Notes under the pieces: model-generated
Told to the model about the DNA's origin: nothing
Seen by the model: the letters and a program-made list of their open reading frames with translations, nothing else
The model's database searches: none
NCBI RefSeq assembly: GCF_013342145.1
Contig: NZ_JABUQZ010000001.1
Coordinates: 2,170,001 to 2,234,000 of the forward strand
Direction: 5' to 3'
DNA length: 64,000 bases
DNA from: Haloterrigena gelatinilytica
Lineage (GTDB): Archaea; Halobacteriota; Halobacteria; Halobacteriales; Natrialbaceae
Program-made: the position numbers and the translations under genes
Part shown: in pieces, positions 26,663-35,268 of the stretch
How positions within the stretch are numbered: the stretch's first letter is position 1
Layout of the letters: each line of letters opens with the position of its first letter

Positions 26663-27700
26663 ATGAGAGGAAACACCCCAAATCGGCGAACGGAGGACCA
26701 AACGACGCAGAAAACCGTCCAGATCCTGCTCACCGTCTGTGGTATCGTGTTACTGGCCCTCGGGCTGGTACTCGCCGCGAGCGGAACGTCCATCAACAGC
26801 GCGATCGGCTCGGTCTCCGACGAGTTGGGCGGTTCCGGCGGCTCCGACGACACGGGTTCCACTGCGAGCGACGATTCCAACGCGTCCGCCGGCGGGAACG
26901 AAACGGTAGCCGGCGACTCGAACAACACCGATGAACCCGGCGGTTCCGACAGCGGCGACTCCACCGGGAACGACGGCGGCGACGGCGACAACGCCGACAA
27001 CGCCGACGACGCCGACGACGCCGACGACGGAGCGACCGATAGCGACGACGGGTCCGACGCGAACGATGACGGTAGCGGGAGCGAGACGGGCGGCGGCGAC
27101 GAGACCCACACGCTGACGACGACCGTCGTGGATGCCGACGGCGCACCGGTCGACGGCGCGACCGTTACCGTCGCTCCCGAAAGCGATTCGAGCGAAACGC
27201 AAACCGTCGACGCCACCGGCGAGGCCGAGTTCGACCTCGAGGACGGCGAGTACGAGGTGACCGCCAACGCGGACGGCTACGAGGCGGCCACCGGCTCGGT
27301 CACGATCGACGGCAACGACAAGACGGCCACGTTGACCCTCGAGTCGACGGATGACGGTTCGAACGATAGCAACGGAGGCGGCCAGAACAACGACAACAAC
27401 AACGACAGCGACGGGGGCAACGCGGGCGATTCCAACGGCATGCAGACCTTGACGGTCGTCGCCCAGGACGACGAGGGCGACGCTGTCAACGACGCAACCG
27501 TCACCGTCGAAGAAGACGGGTTTTTCTCCAGCGAGACGGTAGGTGAACAAGACGTCAACGACGACGGCGAGGCCGAGTTCGACCTCGAGGACGGCGAGTA
27601 CGAGGTGACCGCCAACGCGAACGGCTACGAGGCGGCCACTGACTCGGTCACGATCAACGGCAACGACAAGACGATCACGCTGACTCTCGAGGAGGACTGA
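26663..27700 (+). CDS. Membrane-anchored surface protein with two carboxypeptidase-regulatory-like domains
   Basis: 345 residues. A single hydrophobic helix (about 20-40) follows a short basic N-terminus, then a 100-residue spacer of Asp, Gly, Ser, Asn with repeated ADDADD. Two copies of an 80-residue beta-sandwich domain follow (about 150-230 and 265-345), each with VTVVDADGAPVDGATVTV-like and DLEDGEYEVTANADGYEAAT-like segments. These are peptidase-regulatory/SpaA-like folds used as surface stalks. The DNA of the two domains is nearly identical over about 70 nt, so the duplication is recent or homogenised. Probably an extracellular structural or adhesive protein. Confidence 0.75.
   Translation: MRGNTPNRRTEDQTTQKTVQILLTVCGIVLLALGLVLAASGTSINSAIGSVSDELGGSGGSDDTGSTASDDSNASAGGNETVAGDSNNTDEPGGSDSGDSTGNDGGDGDNADNADDADDADDGATDSDDGSDANDDGSGSETGGGDETHTLTTTVVDADGAPVDGATVTVAPESDSSETQTVDATGEAEFDLEDGEYEVTANADGYEAATGSVTIDGNDKTATLTLESTDDGSNDSNGGGQNNDNNNDSDGGNAGDSNGMQTLTVVAQDDEGDAVNDATVTVEEDGFFSSETVGEQDVNDDGEAEFDLEDGEYEVTANANGYEAATDSVTINGNDKTITLTLEED
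27217..27335 (+). repeat. Internal domain duplication, copy 1
   Basis: Near-identical at DNA level to 27564-27682 across the GEAEFDLEDGEYEVTAN segment and the following GYEAAT-SVTI-GNDKT. Confidence 0.7.
27564..27682 (+). repeat. Internal domain duplication, copy 2
   Basis: Second copy of the repeat at 27217-27335; the differences are a few substitutions, such as NAD to NAN. Confidence 0.7.
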
Positions 27701-27953
27701 CGTCGACCTCGCGTCCCTCGAGTAGTCGTCCGAGAGTCGCCGAAACGACTCGAACGGCGATCTCACTACGAAATACGGTTCTCGCGTCTCTCACTGCAGT
27801 GGAGAAGGGGGCGTCTCGAACGGATCGAGCGAGGTCGAAATCCTCTCTGCCGGCCGGTATCGCCAAAAGACAACGCCGTGCCATCGAATTAATTTCTGCA
27901 CGCATATCTAATAATTGTGCTTTCAGTGCCTGATATCGACAAACATCGACACC

Positions 27954-27966
27954 TATATGTAATATA
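27954..27966 (+). promoter_or_regulatory. TATA-like box for the 27986-30346 operon
   Basis: TATATGTAATATA ends about 20 nt before the GTG start at 27986, a leaderless-type spacing. Confidence 0.5.
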
Positions 27967-27985
27967 GACTTACTCTCAGCCTATC

Positions 27986-28453
27986 GTGATCACACGAACG
28001 CTGGAGCGATCGCCCGAAGAAACTCGCATCCTGGTCAAGGGTGCGCTCGAACTCGTCGACGACGTCGAGACCTATTACGACACCGGCCGCGGCGTGATCA
28101 CCGCGAAGACCGGGTTCCGGTTCGGCTTCATCGCCTCGAGTTACGGCGAATCGCTCACGATCGACCTCCGGTCTGTCCGCGAGAGCGTGACGGAGATCAC
28201 CGTTACCGGCGAGAAGAACGTCGCTGTCAACGTCGGCGCGAATCCGGAGAAGTACGTACTGGAGTTCGTTCGCACGCTCGATACGCTCGTCGACTATCCG
28301 ATGGAAGACGTGATCTCTCTGTTGGACGAGCGAACGAGCGACCACAGCAAGGAGGTCGCGTCGCCGACTGATCACCGCGACGGCTCGGCCGTTCTCGCGA
28401 TGGTCGTGCTGGCGATTTTCCTGCTGTTCGTTCTCTCAATCGTCGCCATCTAA
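27986..28453 (+). CDS. Uncharacterised tail-anchored protein
   Basis: 155 residues from a GTG. An alpha/beta soluble domain (about 1-115, with TRILVKGALELVDDVETYYD and ITVTGEKNVAVNVGANPEKY) is followed by one C-terminal membrane helix (about 133-153). No family is recognised. It starts a three-gene unit: 22 nt to the next gene, which then overlaps the third by 4 nt. Confidence 0.6.
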   Translation: MITRTLERSPEETRILVKGALELVDDVETYYDTGRGVITAKTGFRFGFIASSYGESLTIDLRSVRESVTEITVTGEKNVAVNVGANPEKYVLEFVRTLDTLVDYPMEDVISLLDERTSDHSKEVASPTDHRDGSAVLAMVVLAIFLLFVLSIVAI

Positions 28454-28475
28454 CGGCGCTTCCGAACCCACTACC

Positions 28476-29177
28476 ATGGCACTCAAGTTCATCGGCGGAT
28501 GCGGTATCGTACTGGGACTCCTGTTATTGCTGGCCGCGTTCGCGCAGCCGGCGACCGTTACGGAGACGAGCACGACGTGCGTCGACACGACGTACTACGG
28601 ACAGGACTGCTCGACGGTCGAATACGAACGCCCCAATCAAACGCGGTCGCAGCTGTTCGGCGGCGGCGCGTTCTTCCTGGTCTCGGGACTGACCACGTAC
28701 GGCATCGGTGCCGCCCGGAGCGGGAACTCGCTGCAATCGACGGAGCCGTCGCTGTCGAGATCGTCGAACGTGGGCACCGACGCAACGGACGACCGAAGGG
28801 CCGACGCGATGACTCTGCGCGAGCAACTGGACGCGAAGACGAACCCGGAACGGACGGCGGATACCGATCCGTCGGTCCGAACCGACTCGTTCGACGCCGT
28901 CGGCGAGACGACCCTACCGACAGCGGAACCGGGTGCCGAGTCGACCCGCTCGGCGAGCGGCCGAGGTCTCTCGGCGTTCCTGAAACCGGTCGCGAGCGGA
29001 CTCGCGGCCGCCTTCGTGCTGACCTGGTTCCTCAGCGGCGCGTTCGTCGTCGAGAGCCCCGTCGGACGAACGGTCGTCTTCGCGATCTGTTCGCTTCCCG
29101 GAATCGGACTCTATTCCCGGTACTCGTCCGACGAGTCCGCGGTCGCGACTCCCGCGACGGGGGGATCGGACCGATGA
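28476..29177 (+). CDS. Uncharacterised membrane protein
   Basis: 233 residues. Two N-terminal hydrophobic helices (about 5-24 and 60-80) bracket an external loop with CVDTTYYGQDC, whose two cysteines could form a disulfide. A polar stretch of 100 residues follows, then two more helices near 170-212. No known family. It is the middle gene of the operon that ends in the beta-propeller protein, and its stop codon overlaps the next start (ATGA). Confidence 0.6.
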   Translation: MALKFIGGCGIVLGLLLLLAAFAQPATVTETSTTCVDTTYYGQDCSTVEYERPNQTRSQLFGGGAFFLVSGLTTYGIGAARSGNSLQSTEPSLSRSSNVGTDATDDRRADAMTLREQLDAKTNPERTADTDPSVRTDSFDAVGETTLPTAEPGAESTRSASGRGLSAFLKPVASGLAAAFVLTWFLSGAFVVESPVGRTVVFAICSLPGIGLYSRYSSDESAVATPATGGSDR

Positions 29178-30346
29178 ACCGCCGCACGTTCCTCGCGCGG
29201 GCGGCCGCCGGCGTCGGTGTGAGCGCCGCCGTCGGACTGACGCCGCTCAACCCGCTCGCTCCCGACTCGAGGCGCGAAGCGTCCGCGGAAACGACGACGC
29301 CGGCGTCGTCGGAGGAATCGACCGAAACGGAGCAACCGGCACACTATCTGTGGACCGACGACCGCTTCGGCGGCGTCTCCGGACTCGTCACCGATACGAC
29401 CGGCGACGAACTCTACGTCTCGCGCGGTACCACGGTGGAGCGGATCGACGCCGGGTCGGGCGAGGTCGAGTGGGACGTCGAGTCCGAGCAGTCGATCGAG
29501 GAACCGGTCGCCGTGGGCGGCGAGACCGTCTTCGCGGTCGGCCGACACGGGCGATTGGTCGCGGCCGGTCGAGACGGCGGCGACCGTCTCTGGTTCGAGG
29601 ACACGAACGCGTTCTCGCCGGCGCGCCCGATAGTGGACGACGAGACCGTGGTCGTCGCCGGACGGTACGTGTCCGCCTACGGGATCGACTCCGGTGAGCG
29701 GCAGTGGTCGTCGTCCGATCGATTCACGTCACCGCGGACCCTCCGATCCGGCCGACACCTCTACGTCGGAGACCACCGGAACACGGCGAAACTGGACCTC
29801 CGCGACGGCTCGACGGTCTGGCAGTTCGACAACGGCGACCGCGTCGGCGGGCCGTCGTTCAACTTCGTCCTCGATTCCCAACGGGACCTCCTGTTCGGAA
29901 CGAACAGTGGTACGCTCTACGCCGTCGACGCGACCGCCGGGAGCCTGGAGTGGACCGCCGAGGACCCCGGAACGTTCCGGTCGCTGGCCGCGACCGACGC
30001 CGGTCTGGTTTACTGTCTCGAAACGGACGCCGGGAACTCGCAGTTCGGTGTGATCGATCTCGACGATCGGGAAATCCTGTGGGAGAAGATCGCCTCGCTC
30101 GACTTCGAGGAGTGGGAGTACGGCCGCGTCACCACCGATCTCACCGTCTACGGCGGAGCGATCCTCGTCGGAACCTCGTCCGGACACCTCGCGACGATCG
30201 ATCCGGGCGCCGGTCGCTTCCGCGCTGCAACGACCGCCCACGACGACGGAATCGACCGGCTGTCCGTCGACGGTGACCGCGCGTATCTGACCGGCAGCCG
30301 CGTCCTCCGCGGGGTCGATCTCGCCGAAACTGCGCTCGTCCGGTGA
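29174..30346 (+). CDS. Tat-exported PQQ-type beta-propeller protein
   Basis: 390 residues. The leader MNRRTFLARAAAGVGVSAAV is a Tat signal, and a spacer of Ser/Thr/Glu follows. From about 55 onward the protein has repeating blades of the PQQ/quinoprotein type: RIDAGSGEVEWDVES, AYGIDSGERQWSSSD, KLDLRDGSTVWQFDN, AVDATAGSLEWTAED, VIDLDDREILWEKIA. This is the recurring pattern of a short Asp/Gly-rich turn followed by Trp. Without dehydrogenase residues it is likely a scaffold or BamB-like protein acting outside the membrane, with the two membrane proteins encoded upstream as possible partners. Confidence 0.78.
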   Translation: MNRRTFLARAAAGVGVSAAVGLTPLNPLAPDSRREASAETTTPASSEESTETEQPAHYLWTDDRFGGVSGLVTDTTGDELYVSRGTTVERIDAGSGEVEWDVESEQSIEEPVAVGGETVFAVGRHGRLVAAGRDGGDRLWFEDTNAFSPARPIVDDETVVVAGRYVSAYGIDSGERQWSSSDRFTSPRTLRSGRHLYVGDHRNTAKLDLRDGSTVWQFDNGDRVGGPSFNFVLDSQRDLLFGTNSGTLYAVDATAGSLEWTAEDPGTFRSLAATDAGLVYCLETDAGNSQFGVIDLDDREILWEKIASLDFEEWEYGRVTTDLTVYGGAILVGTSSGHLATIDPGAGRFRAATTAHDDGIDRLSVDGDRAYLTGSRVLRGVDLAETALVR

Positions 30347-30467
30347 ATACGGGCCCGTCTCCTCGTCCGTTACAGATGTTACAGATACCGAAGCGGAAGC
30401 CAGCGGCTTTCGTAAGCGGGTGGCGGGACGTCGATCGAGAAAAGGCGTTAGTCAGCGGTGGATGCGT

Positions 30468-32276
30468 TCATTCGACCGTTACGCTCTTCGCGAGGTTTCG
30501 CGGCTTGTCGATCGGTCGATCGAGCAGGGCGGCGGCGTGGTAGGAGACCAGTTGCAACTGGACGTTCGCGAGCAGCCCGGCCCAGACGGGGTGCGTATCT
30601 GGAATCGACAGCTGCCAGTCGGCGGCGTCGGCGAGCGGATGGTCGTCCGGCGCCACCGCGATGATCGGCGCGCCGCGCGTCCTGGCCTCGATCGCGTTCG
30701 TCTTCGTCTTCTCGTCGTCGCCGCCGGTCGCGACCGCGAATAGGGGCGTCTCCGGCGTCACGAGCGCCAGCGGCCCGTGTTTGAGCTCGCCCGAGGCGAA
30801 CCCCTCGGCGTGCTCGTAGGTGATCTCCTTGAACTTCAGCGCGCCTTCGAGAGCCACCGAGTGGCCCAGTCCGTTGCCGATGAAGAAGTACGAGTCGCTG
30901 TCGAAGTATTCCCGAGCGAGGGACTCGGCGTTCGTCGTCTCGAGGACGGTTTCGACGTGCTCGGGGAGATCCTCGAGCGCCTCGAGCATCGCCTCGCGGT
31001 CGTCGACCGGCGTCGCGGTCGGTACGTCGGCGGCGATGCGCTGGGTGAGCAACGCGAGCGTCACCGCCTGCGAGGAGAACGTCTTCGTCGCGGCGACGCC
31101 GACCTCCGGCCCGGCTCGGATGTAGATCGCGTCGTCGGCCTCGCGGGCGGCCGTCGAGCCGACGACGTTGGTGACGGCCAGCGAGCGAGCGCCGCGGTCG
31201 GTCGCCTTGCGGACCGCGTCGAGCGTGTCCGCGGTCTCGCCGCTCTGGGTGACCGCGACGACGAGCGTGTTCTCGTCGACCGGACCGGCCGTCTGGTCGT
31301 ACTCGCTCGCGCGGAGCACGTCGGCCCGGACGCCGGCCGAGCGCAGCAGCTGGTTCCCGTACATCGCCGCGTGATAGGAGGTGCCGCAGGCGACGAACTG
31401 GACGGTCTCGACGTCCGCGAACGTCCCCGTCGGCAGGTCCTCGAACGCGACGTTGCCGTCTTCGACGCGGCCCTCGATCGTGTTCGAGAGGGCCGTCGGC
31501 TGCGTGTCGATCTCCTTGGCCATGTAGTGATCGTACTCGCCTTTCCCCGCGTCCTCCGGGTCCCAGTCGACGGTGTCGACCGACCGCTCGACCGGCGACC
31601 CCGCGACGTCGGTGATCCGGTAGTCGTCGGGCTCGAGGACGACCAGGTCGCCGTCCTCGAGGTAGATCACCTCGTCGGTGTGCTCGAGGAACGCCGGAAC
31701 GTCGCTGGCGAGGTACCACTCCTCGTCGTCGAGACCGAGGACGAGCGGCGACCCCTCCCGCGCCGCGTAGACGCGCTCCTCGCCGTCGACGATCGCGGCG
31801 ATCGCGTAGCTCCCCTCGAGCGTTTCGACTGCCTCGCGAACCGCCCGCTCGGTGTCGCCGAACTGCTCGCGGTAGTCGTCGATCAGGTGAGGGATGACCT
31901 CCGTGTCGGTGTCGCTGTCGAACTCGTGGCCCCGCGCCTGGAGCTCCGCTCGGAGTTCGTCGTAGTTATCGATGACGCCGTTGTGGACGACGGCGACGTC
32001 GCCGGCCGTGTCGGTGTGCGGATGGGCGTTCTCGTCGGTCGGCGGGCCGTGGGTACTCCAGCGCGTGTGTCCGATCCCCATGTTCCCGTGGAGGCTCTGC
32101 TCGAGCGACGACTTGAGCTCGTCGACCTCCCCCGAACACTTGCGAACCTTGACACCGGAGCCGTTCTGGACGGCGATCCCCGCCGAGTCGTAGCCCCGGT
32201 ACTCGAGGTTCTCGAGCCCCGATAGCAGGGTCTCGGTCGCGTCGCCGTGGCCGATGCGGGCGATGATCCCGCACAT
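30468..32276 (-). CDS. glmS: Glutamine-fructose-6-phosphate aminotransferase (isomerising)
   Basis: 602 residues from the ATG at 32276, which gives the processed N-terminus CGIIARIGHG with the Ntn nucleophile Cys. A strong GGAGGTGA lies just upstream. Glutaminase domain: LENLEYRGYDSAGIA, GIGHTRWSTHGPPTDENAHP, VVHNGVIDNYDEL. Two SIS isomerase domains: FVACGTSYHAAMYG, VAVTQSGETADTLDAVR and the C-terminal LDRPIDKPRNLAKSVTVE. It makes glucosamine-6-phosphate from fructose-6-phosphate and glutamine, the entry to UDP-GlcNAc and thus to the surface glycans built by the island that follows. Its upstream region contains the dyad seen before island genes. Confidence 0.95.
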   Translation of the reverse strand: MCGIIARIGHGDATETLLSGLENLEYRGYDSAGIAVQNGSGVKVRKCSGEVDELKSSLEQSLHGNMGIGHTRWSTHGPPTDENAHPHTDTAGDVAVVHNGVIDNYDELRAELQARGHEFDSDTDTEVIPHLIDDYREQFGDTERAVREAVETLEGSYAIAAIVDGEERVYAAREGSPLVLGLDDEEWYLASDVPAFLEHTDEVIYLEDGDLVVLEPDDYRITDVAGSPVERSVDTVDWDPEDAGKGEYDHYMAKEIDTQPTALSNTIEGRVEDGNVAFEDLPTGTFADVETVQFVACGTSYHAAMYGNQLLRSAGVRADVLRASEYDQTAGPVDENTLVVAVTQSGETADTLDAVRKATDRGARSLAVTNVVGSTAAREADDAIYIRAGPEVGVAATKTFSSQAVTLALLTQRIAADVPTATPVDDREAMLEALEDLPEHVETVLETTNAESLAREYFDSDSYFFIGNGLGHSVALEGALKFKEITYEHAEGFASGELKHGPLALVTPETPLFAVATGGDDEKTKTNAIEARTRGAPIIAVAPDDHPLADAADWQLSIPDTHPVWAGLLANVQLQLVSYHAAALLDRPIDKPRNLAKSVTVE

Positions 32277-32498
32277 CAGCCGTTCACCTCCGCTCGAGCG
32301 GGCGTCTGACGCCGCGTCCTTCGGCCGGCCGGCCGTCGAAGCGCGAACCGGGCCGTCGGTCGGGCGGTCGTCGTGACGCGATTCGAGCCAGCAGTCTGGA
32401 GGGTCGGAGTGCGTGTCATTGTTTCCTAACACCCGGGTCCGTCCGTACCGCCGGCGGACCGGGGTCACTACTCCCTCCAACGGCCGTACGGCCCATTA

Positions 32499-32513
32499 CT
32501 ATACCACGAATAA
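32499..32513. promoter_or_regulatory. Island-type dyad upstream of glmS
   Basis: CTATAC-CAC-GAATAA, 223 nt upstream of the glmS start; matches the 6-3-6 pattern found before island genes. Confidence 0.4.
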
Positions 32514-32537
32514 GATACCGCTTATCGGTTGTATATG

Positions 32538-32555
32538 GCTGAAATCCGTTTCAGC
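32538..32555. promoter_or_regulatory. GCTGAAA inverted repeat upstream of glmS
   Basis: GCTGAAA-TCCG-TTTCAGC, followed 13 nt later by a third GCTGAAA. Could be an operator; no known regulator is implied. Confidence 0.35.
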
Positions 32556-32871
32556 TGTTGAAATCATAGCTGAAATGAGGTGAAATGGCGGATAAATTCC
32601 TGCATTCGTTCGGTTCCACGCGTTCGGAAATCGATTCAGGTTCGAAACTGCGACCAGATCGGGGCGATCGATCCGACGAATACGAGCAGATCAACCCGAT
32701 GTCGCGAGCAACACTGATCCCCGTCTCGACCGCGGTCGCACCGCTTATCAGGGAGATAATCGCCGGCGCAGTCGCTCGAGGTCGGAGAACGCGTAGAACA
32801 ACAGTCAGTGGGTCAGTCGATCCTCCCGGGTTTCCGTACGGGTTCGAGAACGGCGAGCGTCGTCGGAACGA

Positions 32872-33522
32872 CTATACGACGGGGTTCTCCACGTCGTCTG
32901 TCTCGGTCGAGTCGTCGGTCGACGGATCGGAGAGGGTGATGACGTTCTCCCGACCGACCGACACTTTCTCGATGATCCCGTCGGCGTCCAGCTGAGAGCA
33001 GAGCCGACTGACTTTCGACTTCGACCAATCGGTTTCGTCGGCGATCCGGTGCTGACGGAGCCGACCGTCGTTGGCGACGAGCAGGCGGACGACCTCCCCC
33101 TCGTCGCTCAGCAGTACTGATGGTGTGTCAGGTGCGATATACCGATCGAACGACTGGTGATCGTCGGTGGGTGAGCGGTCCGTTCCTCGCCGTTGATCCG
33201 GTTCTGACGACCCGTTCGCGATCGCTGATCGCGACTGGAGCGCGGCCAGACTGATGTCTCGGTCGGACAACCCCTCGGCGACGCGGATCGCGACGAGGCT
33301 ACTGACCAGCAAGAACAGCACCGTGATCAGGGCTACTTCCAGGGCCGACGTCCGCCCCAAGAGTGACGTCCCGGACGAGAGCACATCGTTATCGCCGACG
33401 AGAGCCGAGACGATTGCACGCGTGTCGAGTCGGTGATCCGGCGTGCGGATCGCACCGAGCCGAACTGGCGCGTGCATCGACGCGAGCGGGACGGAAACTC
33501 CGAACTGGGGCAGTGAGACCAT
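32872..33522 (-). CDS. Membrane-anchored winged-helix transcriptional regulator
   Basis: 216 residues from the ATG at 33522. An N-terminal extracytoplasmic-looking segment precedes a membrane helix (LEVALITVLFLLVSSLVAIR, about 60-80). A polar linker leads to a C-terminal wHTH domain (about 140-200): VLLSDEGEVVRLLVANDGRLRQ, ADETDWSKSKVSRLCSQL as recognition helix, DGIIEKVSVGRENVITL as wing. This resembles haloarchaeal membrane-linked wHTH proteins (DUF7343-like). Position at the edge of the polysaccharide island, divergent from its first gene, suggests local control. Target unknown. Confidence 0.75.
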   Translation of the reverse strand: MVSLPQFGVSVPLASMHAPVRLGAIRTPDHRLDTRAIVSALVGDNDVLSSGTSLLGRTSALEVALITVLFLLVSSLVAIRVAEGLSDRDISLAALQSRSAIANGSSEPDQRRGTDRSPTDDHQSFDRYIAPDTPSVLLSDEGEVVRLLVANDGRLRQHRIADETDWSKSKVSRLCSQLDADGIIEKVSVGRENVITLSDPSTDDSTETDDVENPVV

Positions 33523-33622
33523 GGGTATTCGGTTCTGTGACGGTCGGCGGTGGCCTATCGACGTTGGAACGTCAGTGGAATCTCGCCGACCGCATTGGTA
33601 CGTGGTCGCTCTTCCCTCTTCA

Positions 33623-33638
33623 TTATAGATCCGTATAA
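33623..33638. promoter_or_regulatory. Island-type dyad upstream of the wHTH regulator
   Basis: TTATAG-ATCC-GTATAA (4-nt spacer instead of 3), 101 nt upstream of the start at 33522. Confidence 0.4.
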
Positions 33639-33752
33639 GCCCGTTTAACACCCTTCTAAGCCGCTGTCGTCGCAGTTTCCGTGAGCGGCCGTTCGTCGAC
33701 GGGAAGAGGCCCAGCAAACGGGTCGCTCGTCGGATGTGACTGCTGCAATCGT

Positions 33753-33767
33753 TTATCTCGGCTATAG
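33753..33767. promoter_or_regulatory. Island-type dyad upstream of the nucleotide-sugar dehydrogenase gene
   Basis: TTATCT-CGG-CTATAG, 107 nt upstream of the ATG at 33874, inside a wider GTTTA...TAAAC inverted repeat. Confidence 0.45.
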
Positions 33768-33873
33768 TAAACCGCCCCAGCCGTCTTGGTTCGCTCGAAG
33801 ACCGAGAGCTGCACAGGTCCTGACAGCCACCGTTTCACGCAGTCGTGCAAACGGTCCAGAACCCGTCTCAATC

Positions 33874-35268
33874 ATGACTACGACACTGAGCGACACGACG
33901 AACCGAGCGGACGAAGCACGCAGCGAGTACTCGTTCTCGGACAGCGAGGGCGCGACCGAGGAACACGCCGACGAACAGTCCAGCCGAGCGGCGACGATCT
34001 GCGTCGTCGGCCTCGGCTACGTCGGCCTTCCGCTCGCGGTCGGTTTCGCGCGGTCGGACTACCGCGTTATCGGCTACGACGTCGACGAGTCGACGGTCGA
34101 GCAGCTGCAGGCCGGCGTCGATACGACCGGCGATCTCTCTGATGAGGCGGTCCAGAACGACGACATCTCCTACACGACCGACGCCGGCCAGATCGGCGAC
34201 GCGGATTACGTCATTATCGCCGTCCCGACGCCCATCGACGAGGACGATCGGCCGGACCTGAACTACGTCGAGAGCGCCGCGACCACCGTCGGCTCGAAGA
34301 TGAAACCCGGGACGACGGTGATCCTCGAGTCGACCGTCTACCCGGGGACGACGCGCGAGGTTCTCGTTCCCGCACTCGAGGACGCCTCCGATCTGACCGC
34401 CGGCGAGGGATTCTTCGTCGGCTACTCGCCGGAGCGCGCGACGCCCGGTGACGAGGAACACGGCCTCGCGGACGTCGTCAAGGTCGTCGGCGCTCAGGAC
34501 GAGAAGGTCCTCGAGGACGTGGCGGCGCTCTACGAGTCGGTCGTCGACGCCGGCGTCCACCGCGCGCCGTCGATCGAGGTCGCCGAGGCCAGCAAGGTCG
34601 TCGAGAACACCCAGCGTGACCTCAACATCGCCTTCGTCAACGAGCTCTCGATGGCCTTAGAGCGGATGGACGTCGACACGCAGGCGGTCCTCGAGGCCGC
34701 GGGGACGAAGTGGAACTTCCACGACTACCGGCCGGGACTGGTCGGCGGCCACTGCATTCCGGTCGATCCGTACTTCCTGGCCCACCGCTCGGCTCGCGAA
34801 GGGTTCGAACCCGAACTCGTGCGCACGAGTCGGACCGTCAACGAGTCGGTCCCCGACCACATCGCGGATCTGACGATCAAGGCGCTGAACAACTGCCACA
34901 AGACGCTTCGGGACAGTCGCGTGCTCGTCCTGGGGCTGTCGTACAAGTCGGGCGTCGGCGACATCCGGAGCTCGAAGGTCGCGGACGTCGTCGAGCGCCT
35001 CGCGGAGTACGATATCGACATCGCCGGCTTCGATCCGTTCGCGGACGAGGACGCGGTCCGCGACGCGTTCGAGCTGGACGTCCAGGAGCGTCTCTCGTTC
35101 GAGGGGTTCGACGCCGTCGTGCTCGCGACGCCGCACGCGGAGTTCGAACAACTCGACCTCGAGGCGGTGGCCTCCGAACTCGCCGAGGACCCGGCGCTGG
35201 TCGACGTGACGGGAACGTTCGACGAGGATGCGGCCTGCGAAGCGGGGTTCGTCTACCGACGGTTATGA
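33874..35268 (+). CDS. Nucleotide-sugar dehydrogenase (UDP-glucose / UDP-ManNAc type)
   Basis: 464 residues from the ATG at 33874; the first 40 are an acidic leader. NAD site TICVVGLGYVGLPLAVGFA, then VIIAVPTPIDEDDRPDL, ILESTVYPGTTREV, substrate helix VENTQRDLNIAFVNELS, catalytic Cys in LVGGHCIPVDPYFLAH and the C-terminal LGLSYKSGVGDIRSSK. The GGHCIPVDPY form and VYPGTT are typical of the UDP-N-acetylmannosamine/GlcNAc dehydrogenase branch, though UDP-glucose dehydrogenase cannot be excluded. It produces a UDP-uronic acid for the surface glycan. Its stop overlaps the start of the next gene (ATGA); four genes to 39317 form one operon. Confidence 0.9.
   Translation: MTTTLSDTTNRADEARSEYSFSDSEGATEEHADEQSSRAATICVVGLGYVGLPLAVGFARSDYRVIGYDVDESTVEQLQAGVDTTGDLSDEAVQNDDISYTTDAGQIGDADYVIIAVPTPIDEDDRPDLNYVESAATTVGSKMKPGTTVILESTVYPGTTREVLVPALEDASDLTAGEGFFVGYSPERATPGDEEHGLADVVKVVGAQDEKVLEDVAALYESVVDAGVHRAPSIEVAEASKVVENTQRDLNIAFVNELSMALERMDVDTQAVLEAAGTKWNFHDYRPGLVGGHCIPVDPYFLAHRSAREGFEPELVRTSRTVNESVPDHIADLTIKALNNCHKTLRDSRVLVLGLSYKSGVGDIRSSKVADVVERLAEYDIDIAGFDPFADEDAVRDAFELDVQERLSFEGFDAVVLATPHAEFEQLDLEAVASELAEDPALVDVTGTFDEDAACEAGFVYRRL

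Larger units (their letters stand above)
32277..32871. other. glmS leader/promoter region
   Basis: About 595 nt between glmS and the end of the regulator gene. It holds a 12-bp palindrome GGCCGTACGGCC (32482-32493), a dyad CTATAC-CAC-GAATAA (32499-32513), and three copies of GCTGAAA within 40 nt, two of them forming GCTGAAA-TCCG-TTTCAGC (32538-32555). The first 200 nt form a possible untranslated leader of glmS. From 32585 rightward I see nothing. Confidence 0.45.
33523..33873. other. Divergent regulatory region at the island edge
   Basis: 351 nt between the wHTH regulator (minus) and the nucleotide-sugar dehydrogenase gene (plus). It contains two island-type dyads, one for each direction (33623 and 33753), about 100 nt from the respective starts, implying leaders of that length. 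Confidence 0.5.

Noticed and set aside
26418-26666. 82-codon frame overlapping the start of the surface protein gene by 4 nt
   Set aside because: The overlap looks like translational coupling, but the peptide is basic and Ala/Arg-rich with no motif; likely chance.
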